From: Methylobacterium sp. J-077
Lineage (GTDB): Bacteria; Pseudomonadota; Alphaproteobacteria; Rhizobiales; Beijerinckiaceae
Direction of reading: 5' to 3'
NCBI RefSeq assembly: GCF_022829365.1
Contig: NZ_JAKSYJ010000215.1
Location: forward strand, 1-64,000
Length of the DNA: 64,000 nucleotides
Below the pieces are notes generated by a model. The model searched no databases. It was given only the letters and a program-made list of their open reading frames with translations, and had not been told where the DNA came from. Made by a program: the position numbers and the translations under genes. Positions 1 to 9,976 of this stretch are shown in pieces (the first letter of the stretch is position 1; each line of letters starts with the position of its first letter).

Positions 1-63
1 CGCTACGGCCCCGGACCGCGCCACAACGCGCAACGCCAGCCCGGACCAGCCGAACAACCTTGG

Positions 64-140
<77 letters not shown>

Positions 141-170
141 ACCATCATCAAAACACCCACACACCACTCG

Positions 171-204
171 AAACCCGGCCCGCTCAACGCGGCCCGGGTT
201 TTCT
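171..204 (+). terminator. Rho-independent terminator after tRNA-fMet
   Basis: AACCCGG near 172-178 pairs with CCGGGTT at 194-200, with a further GC-rich inner stem around a short loop, followed by a short T run. It starts about 30 bases after the CCA end and is placed to end the tRNA transcript. The T tract is short, so strength is uncertain. Confidence 0.6.
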
Positions 205-983
205 GCGTTCCAGGGCCGCGTCTGTCTGCGTGAACCGCTCCATGGATCGGATGGCACCGGGCTCGTGAGCCTGGATTGATGAATCGTTCGGCCTCAGCCT
301 GATTGCGCATCGGCCCGAACGGTGGGTGCAAGCTTTCGGGACGACGCGGGATCAGGGACCGACAGCACCGTTCCGGATCCGATGCCCGAGACGATGGCGT
401 GCCTGACCGTTCCAGGCGGGTATGGCCGCTCTCCGCAGCGCGTTCAGCCCCAACACCGGATCGGTCTTGGACTGCGCCAAGCCGGACGCTCGATAGCGGC
501 AGATGCTCGGTGCCGCCGCCGACGCAGGGTCCCTGATGTGACAGGCGGAGAGGCCCTGTAGCGAGGTCGCCACGTCAGCCGACGGGCACGCTGGAGTTGC
601 GCTGGTGGCTGCGATTGCAGCCAAGCGCTGGTGCTTGCATTCCGCACTGCAGCATACCGGCACGACCAAATACCGATCCTGGAAGAAACCAAGTCTTTAT
701 TTCATCACTCATGGCCAGTTTCTGTCAGTTGTGGGCTGCTACGCTTCGGCTTGCGGATCGATGCAGCAGTTTCGATTGCGCGCAAGCAAGATTGCCGGCG
801 ACCATTTTCCTTGAGGTTGAGCGCCTAATGCGCCTGTTCTTGTGCTGTTTCTGATTGTATATAGCGATATCGAATTTGAGACTTGACGGGTCATTGAAAA
901 GCGATTGTATCGACCCGCGAGATCGCGACGCTGTGCTTGCGTTCTGGCCAGTTTCGACATGACGAGAAGGCGGCGTACACGAT
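205..983. other. Intergenic region without a convincing gene
   Basis: No reading frame here shows a recognisable domain, and the overlapping short frames look like GC-driven noise. The stretch at about 660-960 is less GC-rich than its surroundings, with TATA steps at 855-865 and near 870-880. MucR/Ros proteins bind AT-rich sites with TA steps and often repress their own promoters, so this is where autoregulation of the next gene would be expected. That is inference only. Confidence 0.5.
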
Positions 984-1469
984 ATGACTCGACCCGATGG
1001 CGATAAGAGCCGCTTCGTCGCGCTCGCATCCGAGATCGTCTCGGCCTATGTGAGCCACAACCACGTGCAGAGCGCGGATCTGCCGAAACTCCTCAACGAC
1101 ATCCACGGCGCGATTCAGGGCGTCTGCGCCGGCGGCGCGACCGCGGCGGCCCCCAGCAAGGCGACCGCCCACGAGGTCCGGCGCTCGGTGACGCCTGATT
1201 TCCTGATCTCGTTCGAGGACGGCAAGCCCTACAAGACCCTGCGCCGCCACCTGACCCTGCGGGGCCTGACGCCGGAGGCCTATCGCGCCAAGTGGGGCCT
1301 CGACCCCGATTACCCGATGACCGCCCAGAGCTATTCGGCGCAGCGCTCGCAACTCGCGCGCTCGCTCGGCCTCGGCCAGCAGCGCCGGAAATCCGCCGCG
1401 CCGCCGGCTCCCGAGCCCGCCCCCCAGGCCGCCAGGAAGCGGACAGTACGCCGCAAGGAAGACGCCTGA
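984..1469 (+). CDS. MucR/Ros-family transcriptional regulator, zinc ligands partly lost
   Basis: This 161-aa protein belongs to the Ros/MucR family of alphaproteobacterial DNA-binding regulators, which control exopolysaccharide, motility and cell-cycle genes. The C-terminal half carries the family signature: the EDGKPYKTLRRHL segment, then LTPEAYRAKWGL and a DYPM motif. In a typical MucR the finger begins with Cys (xCLEDGK) and has a second His four residues after RRH. Here the Cys is Ser (ISFEDGK) and the second His is Arg (RRHLTLRG), so only the Asp and one His remain of the usual ligands. A basic Pro/Ala-rich tail follows. Start ATG has a purine-rich GAGAAGG about 15 nt upstream. Confidence 0.88.
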   Translation: MTRPDGDKSRFVALASEIVSAYVSHNHVQSADLPKLLNDIHGAIQGVCAGGATAAAPSKATAHEVRRSVTPDFLISFEDGKPYKTLRRHLTLRGLTPEAYRAKWGLDPDYPMTAQSYSAQRSQLARSLGLGQQRRKSAAPPAPEPAPQAARKRTVRRKEDA

Positions 1470-1596
1470 CCGGTATGGCCTGCAGGCTTGCGGCGACGGT
1501 GTCGCGGGCCTGCCGCAATCGGCTCCGATAGCGTAGGCCGCACGGCACGCCGCCGCCGATCCGGACGGCGCGCCCGACCCGCCGCCGGAGCCCCGC

Positions 1597-3054
1597 ATGC
1601 TGATCCGCCTCGTCCTGCCCGCCCTCGTCGCAACCCTGCTGGCCGCCGGCCCCGCCGGGGCGCAGATGGCCCGCACCGAGGCTCCCGCCGCCCCGAAGGA
1701 GGGGACGGCCAAGACGGTCCCGCTGAGCCGGACCGACATCCAGCTCTCGTTCGCCCCCGTGGTGAAGCGGGCCGCCCCCTCGGTGGTGAACGTCTACGCC
1801 TCCCATGTCGAGAAGCGCTCCACCGCGCGCGCCAGCGCCATGGAGGAGTTCATGCGCCGGTTCTTCGGCGAGCCGGAGGGCGGCCGCGGCCCCCGGGGCG
1901 ACCGGGCTCAAAGGTCGCTCGGCTCCGGCGTGCTGGTCGATGCCGACGGCCTCGTGATCACCAACAACCACGTCATCGACAACATGAACGAGGTGCGCAT
2001 CGCGCTGTCCGACCGCCGGGAGTTCGAGGCGACGATCGTGATGCGCGACACCCGCACCGACCTGGCGGTGCTCAAGCTCAAGGAGGCCCCGAAGGGCCTG
2101 GTGCCGATGCCGTTCGGCGATGCCGACGCCCTAGAGGTCGGCGACTTCGTGATGGCGATCGGCAACCCGTTCGGCGTCGGCCAGACCGTGACGCAGGGCA
2201 TCGTGTCGGCGCTGGCGCGGACCCAGGTCGGCTCGGCGGACTACCAGTACTTCATCCAGACCGACGCGGCGATCAACCCGGGCAATTCCGGCGGCGCGCT
2301 CGTCGACCTGCGCGGCCAGCTGGTCGGCATCAACACTGCGATCTACTCGCAGTCCGGCGGCAGCCACGGCATCGGCTTCGCGATCCCCGTGGGCATGGTC
2401 AAGGCGGTGGTCGATGCGGCCCGCGACGGCGCGAGCGTGGTGCGTCGGCCCTGGCTCGGGGCGCGCATCCAGAGCGTCACCCCGGACATCGCCGACAGCA
2501 TGGGCCTCGACCATCCGACCGGCGTGCTGGTGGCGAGCCTGCAGCCCAAGAGCCCCGCGGACGAGGCCGGGCTGAGGCGCGGCGACCTGATCCTGACGGT
2601 GGACGGCCAGGAGGTCGCCGACCCGGAGGCGTTCGGCTACCGCTTCGCGCTGAAAGGTGTCCAGGGCCAGACCCGCTTCGGGATCCTGCGCGGCACGAAC
2701 CGCCAGACGGTGACGGTCAAGCTCGCCCCCGCCCCGGAGACACGCCCGCGCGACGTGCTGAAGGTGCGGACCCGCTCGCCGTTCCAGGGCGCGACCCTGG
2801 TCAACACCTCGCCGGCGGTGGCCGAGGAGTTGCAGGTCGACTTCCCGGCCGAGGGCGTGGCCGTGCAGGCGGTGGACGAGAATTCCATCGCGAGCCGGCT
2901 CGGCTTGGCGAAGGGCGACATCATCGTGGCGGTCAACGGCGTGCCGGTGGCGACCACCAAGGACCTCGACCGGGTCACCCGCAACACCCTCAATTCCTGG
3001 GAGGTGGTGATCAACCGCAACGGCGAGATCATGACCTCGGTGTTCGGCGGCTGA
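1597..3054 (+). CDS. Periplasmic Do/DegP-type serine protease with two PDZ domains
   Basis: The 485-aa protein starts with a signal peptide ending near AGPAGA. A trypsin-like protease domain has the HtrA triad His125 (NNHVIDN), Asp155 (TRTDLAVL) and Ser231 (NPGNSGGAL). Two PDZ domains follow at roughly 285-375 and 400-480. DegP/DegQ proteases degrade or hold misfolded proteins in the periplasm. CCGGAG lies 7 nt before the ATG. It stands alone on its strand between the MucR-like gene and rarA. Whether it is DegP, DegQ or MucD cannot be decided from sequence alone. Confidence 0.93.
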   Translation: MLIRLVLPALVATLLAAGPAGAQMARTEAPAAPKEGTAKTVPLSRTDIQLSFAPVVKRAAPSVVNVYASHVEKRSTARASAMEEFMRRFFGEPEGGRGPRGDRAQRSLGSGVLVDADGLVITNNHVIDNMNEVRIALSDRREFEATIVMRDTRTDLAVLKLKEAPKGLVPMPFGDADALEVGDFVMAIGNPFGVGQTVTQGIVSALARTQVGSADYQYFIQTDAAINPGNSGGALVDLRGQLVGINTAIYSQSGGSHGIGFAIPVGMVKAVVDAARDGASVVRRPWLGARIQSVTPDIADSMGLDHPTGVLVASLQPKSPADEAGLRRGDLILTVDGQEVADPEAFGYRFALKGVQGQTRFGILRGTNRQTVTVKLAPAPETRPRDVLKVRTRSPFQGATLVNTSPAVAEELQVDFPAEGVAVQAVDENSIASRLGLAKGDIIVAVNGVPVATTKDLDRVTRNTLNSWEVVINRNGEIMTSVFGG

Positions 3055-3141
3055 GCCGGACGGTCGACATCCGGGCCATGGCCGTGGGCAAGGACCGGAT
3101 CCCGGCTTGCGCCCGCCGCCGGGCCCGGTGTTGATGCGCGG

Positions 3142-4485
<1,344 letters not shown>

Positions 4486-4493
4486 GCGCGTCC

Positions 4494-4973
4494 TCACAGG
4501 GCGAGCGGGGCGTTGTCGATCACCTCCTTCATCACGAAGAAGGTCCGGGTCTGGCGCACCCCCGGCAGGCCGATCAGCGTGGCGCTGTGGAGGCGGTTGA
4601 AGTCGGCCATGTCGGAGACGCGGACCTTCAGGATGTAGTCGAAATCGCCGGCCACGAGGTGGCAGTCGAGCAGCACGGGGATCGCCCGCACCGCGGCCTC
4701 GAACGCGGAAAAGCTCTCGGGCGTCGAGCGGTCGAGCACGACGCCGACGAAGACCAGGGTGCCTCGGCCGACCCGGGCCGGATCGACCAGCGCCCGGACC
4801 GCCCGCACGAATCCGTCCGTGAACAGCCGCTGGATCCGGCGATGGCAGGTGGCCGCGCTGGTGCCCGAGCGCTCGGCGATCTCGGCATTGGCCATGCGCC
4901 CGTCCGCCTGCAGCAGGCGCAGGATCTTGAGGTCGATCCGGTCGAGCCCTGCGGACATGGCGAATTCTTTCAT
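4494..4973 (-). CDS. acdR: Lrp/AsnC-family regulator, probable AcdR for ACC deaminase
   Basis: A 159-aa Lrp/AsnC protein: an N-terminal winged helix-turn-helix (LDRIDLKILRLLQADGRM, then SAATCHRRIQRL) and a C-terminal RAM ligand-sensing domain. It is transcribed divergently from acdS, the arrangement known for AcdR, the Lrp-like activator of acdS in other plant-associated proteobacteria. The start is placed at the MKEF codon. A second ATG five codons later (4958) is equally possible, and neither has a strong ribosome-binding site. The function is assigned mainly from its position next to acdS. Confidence 0.88.
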   Translation of the reverse strand: MKEFAMSAGLDRIDLKILRLLQADGRMANAEIAERSGTSAATCHRRIQRLFTDGFVRAVRALVDPARVGRGTLVFVGVVLDRSTPESFSAFEAAVRAIPVLLDCHLVAGDFDYILKVRVSDMADFNRLHSATLIGLPGVRQTRTFFVMKEVIDNAPLAL

Positions 4974-5154
4974 TTTTTGAGCGTTTCCGGACGATTTCTC
5001 GTCCCGCGCTGCAAGCGATGCAAGCACGTTGCCATCGGCGGACCGAGAACGAGAGCACTTTTCAGGCGATCCGGGGTAGTTTTCTGCCGTACCCCGAAGG
5101 CGGCCGCGCTGGGTGGAAAACGATCCCGGCGGTCGGAAGACCCGGAGAGACCCG
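4974..5154. promoter_or_regulatory. Divergent acdR-acdS control region
   Basis: These 181 bases separate two divergent starts and must hold both promoters. AcdR-type regulators bind such regions. I see no clear Lrp box. GGAGAGA at 5143-5149 is the acdS ribosome-binding site. Confidence 0.6.
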
Positions 5155-6165
5155 ATGCTGCAAGACTTCGAGCGCTACCCCCTGACCTTCGGCCCGACGC
5201 CGATCGAGCCGCTCAAGCGGCTCACGGACCATCTCGGGGGCGAGGTCGAGATCTACGCCAAGCGCGAGGATTGCAATTCGGGACTTGCCTATGGCGGCAA
5301 CAAGCTGCGCAAGCTCGAATACATCGTGCCGGACGCGATCAAGAGCGGCGCCGACACCCTGGTCTCGATCGGCGGCGTGCAGTCGAACCACACCCGCATG
5401 GTCGCGGCAGTGGCCGCCAAGATCGGGATGAAGTGCCGGCTGATCCAGGAAGCCTGGGTCCCCCACGAGGATGCGGTCTACGACCGGGTCGGCAACATCC
5501 TCCTGTCGCGGATCATGGGCGCGCAGACGCAGCTAGTGGATGACGGCTTCGACATCGGCATCCGCGATTCGTGGAAGCGGGCGCTCGCCGAGGTCGAGGC
5601 CGAGGGCGGCAAGCCCTACGCGATCCCGGCCGGCGCCTCGGTGCACAAGTATGGCGGGCTCGGCTATGTCGGCTTCGCCGAGGAGGTGCGCAAGCAGGAA
5701 GCCGAGATGGGCCTGCGCTTCGACTACGTCGTGGTCTGCACCGTCACCGGCTCGACCCATGCCGGCATGCTGGTCGGCTTCGCCGCGGACGGGCGCGCCC
5801 GCAACGTCATCGGCATCGACGCCTCCTGCACCCCGGCCCAGACCAAAGCCCAGGTCCTCGACATCGCCCGGAACACCGCCGCCCTGGTCGGCGCGGGCGA
5901 CATCGTCGCCGACGACGTCGTGCTCAACGAGGATTACGCCTACCCGGTCTACGGCGTGCCCTCGAAGGAGACCGTGGAGGCGATCCGGCTCTCGGCCCGG
6001 CTCGAGGGGATGATCACCGACCCGGTCTACGAGGGCAAATCCATGCAGGGCATGATCGACCTCGTGAAGAAGGGTTTTTTCCCGAAGGGCGCGAAGGTGC
6101 TCTACGCCCATCTCGGCGGCGCGCCGGCGCTGAACGGCTACAGCTACACGTTCCGCAACGGCTGA
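5155..6165 (+). CDS. acdS: 1-aminocyclopropane-1-carboxylate (ACC) deaminase
   Basis: A PLP-dependent fold-type II enzyme of 336 aa that splits ACC, the plant ethylene precursor, to 2-oxobutyrate and ammonia. The PLP lysine is in GGNKLRKL (Lys50) and the substrate-binding serine region is QSNHTRM. Residues that separate true ACC deaminase from D-cysteine desulfhydrase appear intact: the Tyr-Glu pair in DPVYEGKSM and the leucine in APALNGYS. A clear GGAGAGA precedes the ATG by 5 nt. The length matches the family (about 338 aa). It points to life on or in plants, where the enzyme lowers ethylene and supplies nitrogen. Confidence 0.95.
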   Translation: MLQDFERYPLTFGPTPIEPLKRLTDHLGGEVEIYAKREDCNSGLAYGGNKLRKLEYIVPDAIKSGADTLVSIGGVQSNHTRMVAAVAAKIGMKCRLIQEAWVPHEDAVYDRVGNILLSRIMGAQTQLVDDGFDIGIRDSWKRALAEVEAEGGKPYAIPAGASVHKYGGLGYVGFAEEVRKQEAEMGLRFDYVVVCTVTGSTHAGMLVGFAADGRARNVIGIDASCTPAQTKAQVLDIARNTAALVGAGDIVADDVVLNEDYAYPVYGVPSKETVEAIRLSARLEGMITDPVYEGKSMQGMIDLVKKGFFPKGAKVLYAHLGGAPALNGYSYTFRNG

Positions 6166-6197
6166 ACCGGTCGGCCCAGCGCCGCGCCTCCCACCCA

Positions 6198-6300
6198 TAC
6201 CCCTCATCCTGAGGCGCCCGCGCCAGCGGGCCTCGAAGGAGCCCTCCAGAACGCGCGAGACTCCTGGAGCCCTCTTTCGCTGCGCTTCGGCACCTCAAGA
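6198..6300. repeat. Intergenic palindromic repeat (CCTCATCCTGAGG type)
   Basis: CCTCATCCTGAGG begins the element, followed by a GC-rich hairpin, an imperfect GGAGCCCTCCAG / CTGGAGCCCTC pair and CTTCGGCACCTCAAGATG. It resembles a dispersed intergenic element common in Rhizobiales. It lies between acdS and the next gene. Confidence 0.6.
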
Positions 6301-6382
6301 TGTGGGTGTGGTTGAGAGAGCCGCGACTCCGGCGCACGGCCCCCTATATGGCACCGCCGGACCCGCATCGGAGAGAGCCTGG

Positions 6383-8152
6383 ATGATCGCACCGGCACGC
6401 GCGCTGCTCCTCGGGCTTCTCGTCGCCCTCGGAGGCTCCGGGGCCCGGGCTGCCTCGGGGCCGGCCGTGGAGGCCGAGACCGGCATGGTGGTGTCGTCCC
6501 AGCGCCTCGCCTCCCAGGTGGGCGCCGACATCCTGAAGGCCGGCGGCAACGCCATCGATGCCGCGGTGGCGGTGGCCTATGCCGAGGCGGTGGTGAACCC
6601 GTGCTGCGGCAATCTCGGCGGCGGCGGCTTCCTGGTCCTCCACCGGGCCGATGGAAAGAGCTGGTTTATCAACTTTCGCGAAAAAGCCCCCGGGGCGGCC
6701 AGAAGCGACATGTATCTCGACGCCGCCGGCAATGTCGTGAAGGGCGCGAGCCTGCGCGGCTGGAAGGCGGCGGGCGTGCCCGGCACCGTGCTCGGCCTGA
6801 ACACCGCGCTCGCGGAATACGGCACCCTGCCGCTGGCCCGGGTGATGGCCCCGGCGGTCGCGCTGGCCCGGGACGGCTTCGTGCTCACCCGCGGCGACAC
6901 CGACATCCTGGAATCCGGCACGAAGCTGTTCGCCGGGCAGGCCAATGTCGCGCGCGTCTTCCTGCGCCCGGACGGCAGCCCCTGGCGGCCCGGCGACCGG
7001 ATGGTCCAGGCCGGCCTCGCCCGCACCCTCCAGGCCATCGCTGACGGTGGTTCCGACGCGTTCTACACAGGCGCGATCCCCCGCCAGGTCGAGGCGGCGT
7101 CCCGGGCCGGGGGCGGGCTGCTGACGGCGTCCGACTTCGCCGCCTACACGGTGACCGAATCCGAGCCGCTGACCTGCCGCTACCGGGGCGCCACCATCCT
7201 GTCGGCGCCCCCGCCCTCGTCCGGCGGTACGACTTTGTGCGAGATCCTCAGCATCCTCGACGGCTACGACCTGCAGGCGGCCGGCTTCAATTCGGCGCGG
7301 AGCGTGCACCTGATGGTCGAGGCGATGCGGCGCGCCTATGCCGACCGCAACATCCTGCTGGGCGACCCGGATTTTGGGCCGAACCCGGTGGCGCAGCTGC
7401 TGTCGCGGGCCTACGCCGAGCAGCAGCGGGCCACGATCCGGCCGGACCGGGCGACCCCGTCCGCCGAGATTCGCCCGGCCCCCGAAAGCCTCCCGCAGGA
7501 GAAGCCCGAGACCACCCACATCTCGGTGATGGACAGGGCCGGCAATGCGGTCTCCCTCACCTACACGATCAACGGCTATTTCGGCGCCGGGGTGATGGCC
7601 GGCGAGACCGGGTTCTTCCTCAACGACGAGATGGATGATTTTACCGTCAAGCCCGGGGTGCCGAACCTGTTCGGCCTGGTGCAGGGCGCCCGGAACGCGA
7701 TCGCGCCGGGCAAGCGGCCGCTCTCGTCGATGGCGCCGACCCTCGTGCTGCGCGACGGCCAGGTCGTCCTGGTGGCGGGCTCGCCGGGGGGCTCGCGGAT
7801 CATCACGATCAACGCTCAGACGCTCATCAACATGCTGGATTTCGGCATGGAGCCGCAGGAGGCGGTGGACGCCCCGCGCATCCACCACCAGTGGCTGCCC
7901 GACACGGTCTATGCGGAGCCGTTCGCGCTCTCGGCGGATACGCAAGCGATCCTGCGGGGCATGGGCCACACGCTCGTCGAGCAGAAACCCTGGGGCGCGC
8001 AGGAGCTGATCGCGGTCCGCGCCGCCGCGCCGGATTCTGCCGAAGCCGCTTCCTCGGGCAATGACGCGACGCGCACCGAGCGGATGCGCCCAGGCCTGCT
8101 CTACGGCGCCAACGACAACCGCCGTCCGGCCGGCGCCGCGATCGGCGAGTAA
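6383..8152 (+). CDS. ggt: Gamma-glutamyltransferase (glutathione hydrolase) precursor
   Basis: A 589-aa precursor with an N-terminal signal peptide (hydrophobic core ALLLGLLVALGG, cleavage near ARA). GGT enzymes cut themselves before a threonine that becomes the nucleophile. Here that is Thr377 in PETTHISVMD, which divides the chain into large and small subunits of normal size. The GSPGGSRI motif near the active site is present. It would transfer or hydrolyse gamma-glutamyl groups of glutathione in the periplasm. An in-frame ATG at 6302 exists, but the ATG at 6383 has GGAGAG upstream and places the signal peptide at the N-terminus. Confidence 0.94.
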   Translation: MIAPARALLLGLLVALGGSGARAASGPAVEAETGMVVSSQRLASQVGADILKAGGNAIDAAVAVAYAEAVVNPCCGNLGGGGFLVLHRADGKSWFINFREKAPGAARSDMYLDAAGNVVKGASLRGWKAAGVPGTVLGLNTALAEYGTLPLARVMAPAVALARDGFVLTRGDTDILESGTKLFAGQANVARVFLRPDGSPWRPGDRMVQAGLARTLQAIADGGSDAFYTGAIPRQVEAASRAGGGLLTASDFAAYTVTESEPLTCRYRGATILSAPPPSSGGTTLCEILSILDGYDLQAAGFNSARSVHLMVEAMRRAYADRNILLGDPDFGPNPVAQLLSRAYAEQQRATIRPDRATPSAEIRPAPESLPQEKPETTHISVMDRAGNAVSLTYTINGYFGAGVMAGETGFFLNDEMDDFTVKPGVPNLFGLVQGARNAIAPGKRPLSSMAPTLVLRDGQVVLVAGSPGGSRIITINAQTLINMLDFGMEPQEAVDAPRIHHQWLPDTVYAEPFALSADTQAILRGMGHTLVEQKPWGAQELIAVRAAAPDSAEAASSGNDATRTERMRPGLLYGANDNRRPAGAAIGE

Positions 8153-8155
8153 GGG

Positions 8156-8207
8156 GTTCCCAAAGGGCAAGCCCTTTGGTGGGGGTTCAGGGGGGCGGAG
8201 CCCCTGA
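8156..8207. repeat. Compound palindromic repeat, family A
   Basis: CCAAAGGGCAAGCCCTTTGG forms one hairpin, followed by a second GC-rich hairpin (GGGGCGGAGCCCC). It lies between the converging 3' ends of ggt and purD, a position that would suit a bidirectional terminator. Confidence 0.75.
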
Positions 8208-8219
8208 GATACCGGGAGC

Positions 8220-9497
8220 TTAACCCTGTTCGGCGGCTTCCCGGGCGACTTCGCGGAAGCCGATGTCCCGGCGGCAGAAGCCTTCCGGCCAGTCGATCCG
8301 GGCCACCGCCGCGTAGGCGCGGTCCTGGGCGTCGGTGACGCTGTCGCCGAGCGCCGTGACCGCCAGCACCCGGCCGCCATCGGCAAAGAGCTGTCCGCCC
8401 TCGTCGCGGGTGCCGGCCTGAAACACGAACACGCCCTCGCCCTCGGCCGCTTCGACGCCCCGGATCGCCGAGCCCCGGACCACGGCGCCCGGATAGCCGG
8501 CCGCAGCCATGACCACGGTGAGGGCGGCCCGGTGCGCGTCGAATTCGAGGGTGACTCCGGAGAGGTCGCCTTCGCTCGCCGAGAGCAAAGCCGGCACGAG
8601 GTCGGAGGCGAGGCGCGGCATCAGCACCTGCGCCTCGGGATCGCCGAAGCGGGTGTTGTACTCGATCAGCTTGGGGCCGTCCGCGGTTAGCATCAGGCCA
8701 GCGTAGAGGATGCCCGTGAACGGGCAGCCCCGCGCCCGCATCCCGGCGAGCGTCGGCAGGATGATCTCGGCCATGACCCGGGCCTCGATCTCCGGGGTCA
8801 CCACCCGGGCCGGGGAATAGGCGCCCATGCCGCCGGTGTTGGGGCCGCGGTCGCCGTCGAACACGCGCTTGTGGTCCTGCGCGGTGCCGAGCGGGATCGC
8901 CCGGGTGCCGTCGCACAGCGCGAAGAAGCTCGCCTCCTCGCCGAAGAGACATTCCTCGACCACCACCTCGGCGCCGGGCTCCTCGAACAGCGACGCCAGG
9001 GCATCCTCGGCCTGGTCCAGGGTCTCGGCGACGGTGACGCCCTTGCCGGCGGCCAGCCCGTCGGCCTTCACGACGATCGGGGCGCCCTGCTGGCGGACAT
9101 AGGCGAGCGCCGGCTCCAGGGCGGTGAAGCGCGCGAAGGCGGCGGTGGGAATGCCGCAGGCGGCGCAGAGATCCTTGGTGAAGCCCTTGGAGCCCTCCAG
9201 CCGCGCCGCGTCGCGGGTCGGTCCGAAGGTGCGGATCCCGGCGATCTTGAGGTCGTCGACCAGCCCGGCCACCAGCGGCGCCTCGGGGCCGACCACCACG
9301 AGGCCGATGGACTCGGCCGCGCAGAAGGCCGCCACCGCGGCGTGGTCGGTGACCTTGAGGTCGGGCAGGTTGGTGCCGTGCCGTGCGGTGCCGGGATTGC
9401 CCGGCGCCGTGAACAGGCGGGTACAGAGCGGGCTCTTGGCCAGACGCCAGGCCAGCGCGTGCTCGCGTCCCCCCGAGCCGATCAGCAGAATGTTCAT
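8220..9497 (-). CDS. purD: Phosphoribosylamine-glycine ligase (GARS)
   Basis: A 425-aa ATP-grasp enzyme, normal length, for the second step of purine synthesis (phosphoribosylamine plus glycine plus ATP to GAR). The N-terminus MNILLIGSGGREHALAW is the classic PurD signature. The ATP-grasp core shows VKADGLAAGKGV, and the motif NTGGMGAYSPA is intact. The Mg-binding region FNTRFGDPE appears as YNTRFGDPEAQ. It is a single gene with convergent ggt on one side. The upstream minus-strand gene (ending at 9592) is separated by about 95 bp. Confidence 0.97.
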   Translation of the reverse strand: MNILLIGSGGREHALAWRLAKSPLCTRLFTAPGNPGTARHGTNLPDLKVTDHAAVAAFCAAESIGLVVVGPEAPLVAGLVDDLKIAGIRTFGPTRDAARLEGSKGFTKDLCAACGIPTAAFARFTALEPALAYVRQQGAPIVVKADGLAAGKGVTVAETLDQAEDALASLFEEPGAEVVVEECLFGEEASFFALCDGTRAIPLGTAQDHKRVFDGDRGPNTGGMGAYSPARVVTPEIEARVMAEIILPTLAGMRARGCPFTGILYAGLMLTADGPKLIEYNTRFGDPEAQVLMPRLASDLVPALLSASEGDLSGVTLEFDAHRAALTVVMAAAGYPGAVVRGSAIRGVEAAEGEGVFVFQAGTRDEGGQLFADGGRVLAVTALGDSVTDAQDRAYAAVARIDWPEGFCRRDIGFREVAREAAEQG

Positions 9498-9591
9498 GCG
9501 CGCGCCACCATGGGCCCAGCTTCTGGGCTAAGCGTGCGGACGGGAAAAGGGTTTTTTAGGACTGTCCCCGCTATGCCCGGACCCGTGTTGT

Positions 9592-9900
9592 TCAGCAGCC
9601 GGTGCAGACGCTCGTGTTGATCCCGCCCCGGGGCGCTCGCACGATCCCGTGCCGGCCGACCCGGCGCCTGCCATAGACCCCGTCATACGGCCCATAGGGC
9701 TGGAACTGGACGTTGCGCTGGAATTGCTGGTTCAGCGTGTTGTAATCGCTGACCCGCTGCTGGTTGAGGGTGCGGATCTGGCTCTGCAGGGCGAACGAGG
9801 AATTGGCCGCGTTCGGGTCGTTCTGCTGAACCTGCGCCCAGGCGGCGCCCGCCGGGAGGGCGAGCGCCAGGGTGAGGAACGCGCGGGCGAGGGCGCGCAT
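9592..9900 (-). CDS. Small secreted protein, unknown function
   Basis: A 102-aa protein with a signal peptide (core FLTLALALPAGAAWA, cleavage before QVQ). The mature part is rich in Gln and Asn (QIRTLNQQRVSDYNTLNQQFQRN), then a basic Arg/Gly segment and two C-terminal cysteines (SVCTGC). GGAGAGA precedes the ATG. I do not recognise a family; small Gln-rich exported proteins of this kind are common in Methylobacterium-like genomes. The two cysteines could form a disulfide. Confidence 0.7.
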   Translation of the reverse strand: MRALARAFLTLALALPAGAAWAQVQQNDPNAANSSFALQSQIRTLNQQRVSDYNTLNQQFQRNVQFQPYGPYDGVYGRRRVGRHGIVRAPRGGINTSVCTGC

Positions 9901-9976
9901 CGGTCTCTCCGTGATCAAACCTGAATACGATCTCTCACCGTCGACGCGTCGAGGCTCCATCAGGTTCCTGGCCGCG

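Noticed and set aside
303..692. Several overlapping short frames between tRNA-fMet and the MucR-like gene
   Set aside because: No ribosome-binding site, no family pattern and Arg-rich noise composition in all frames.
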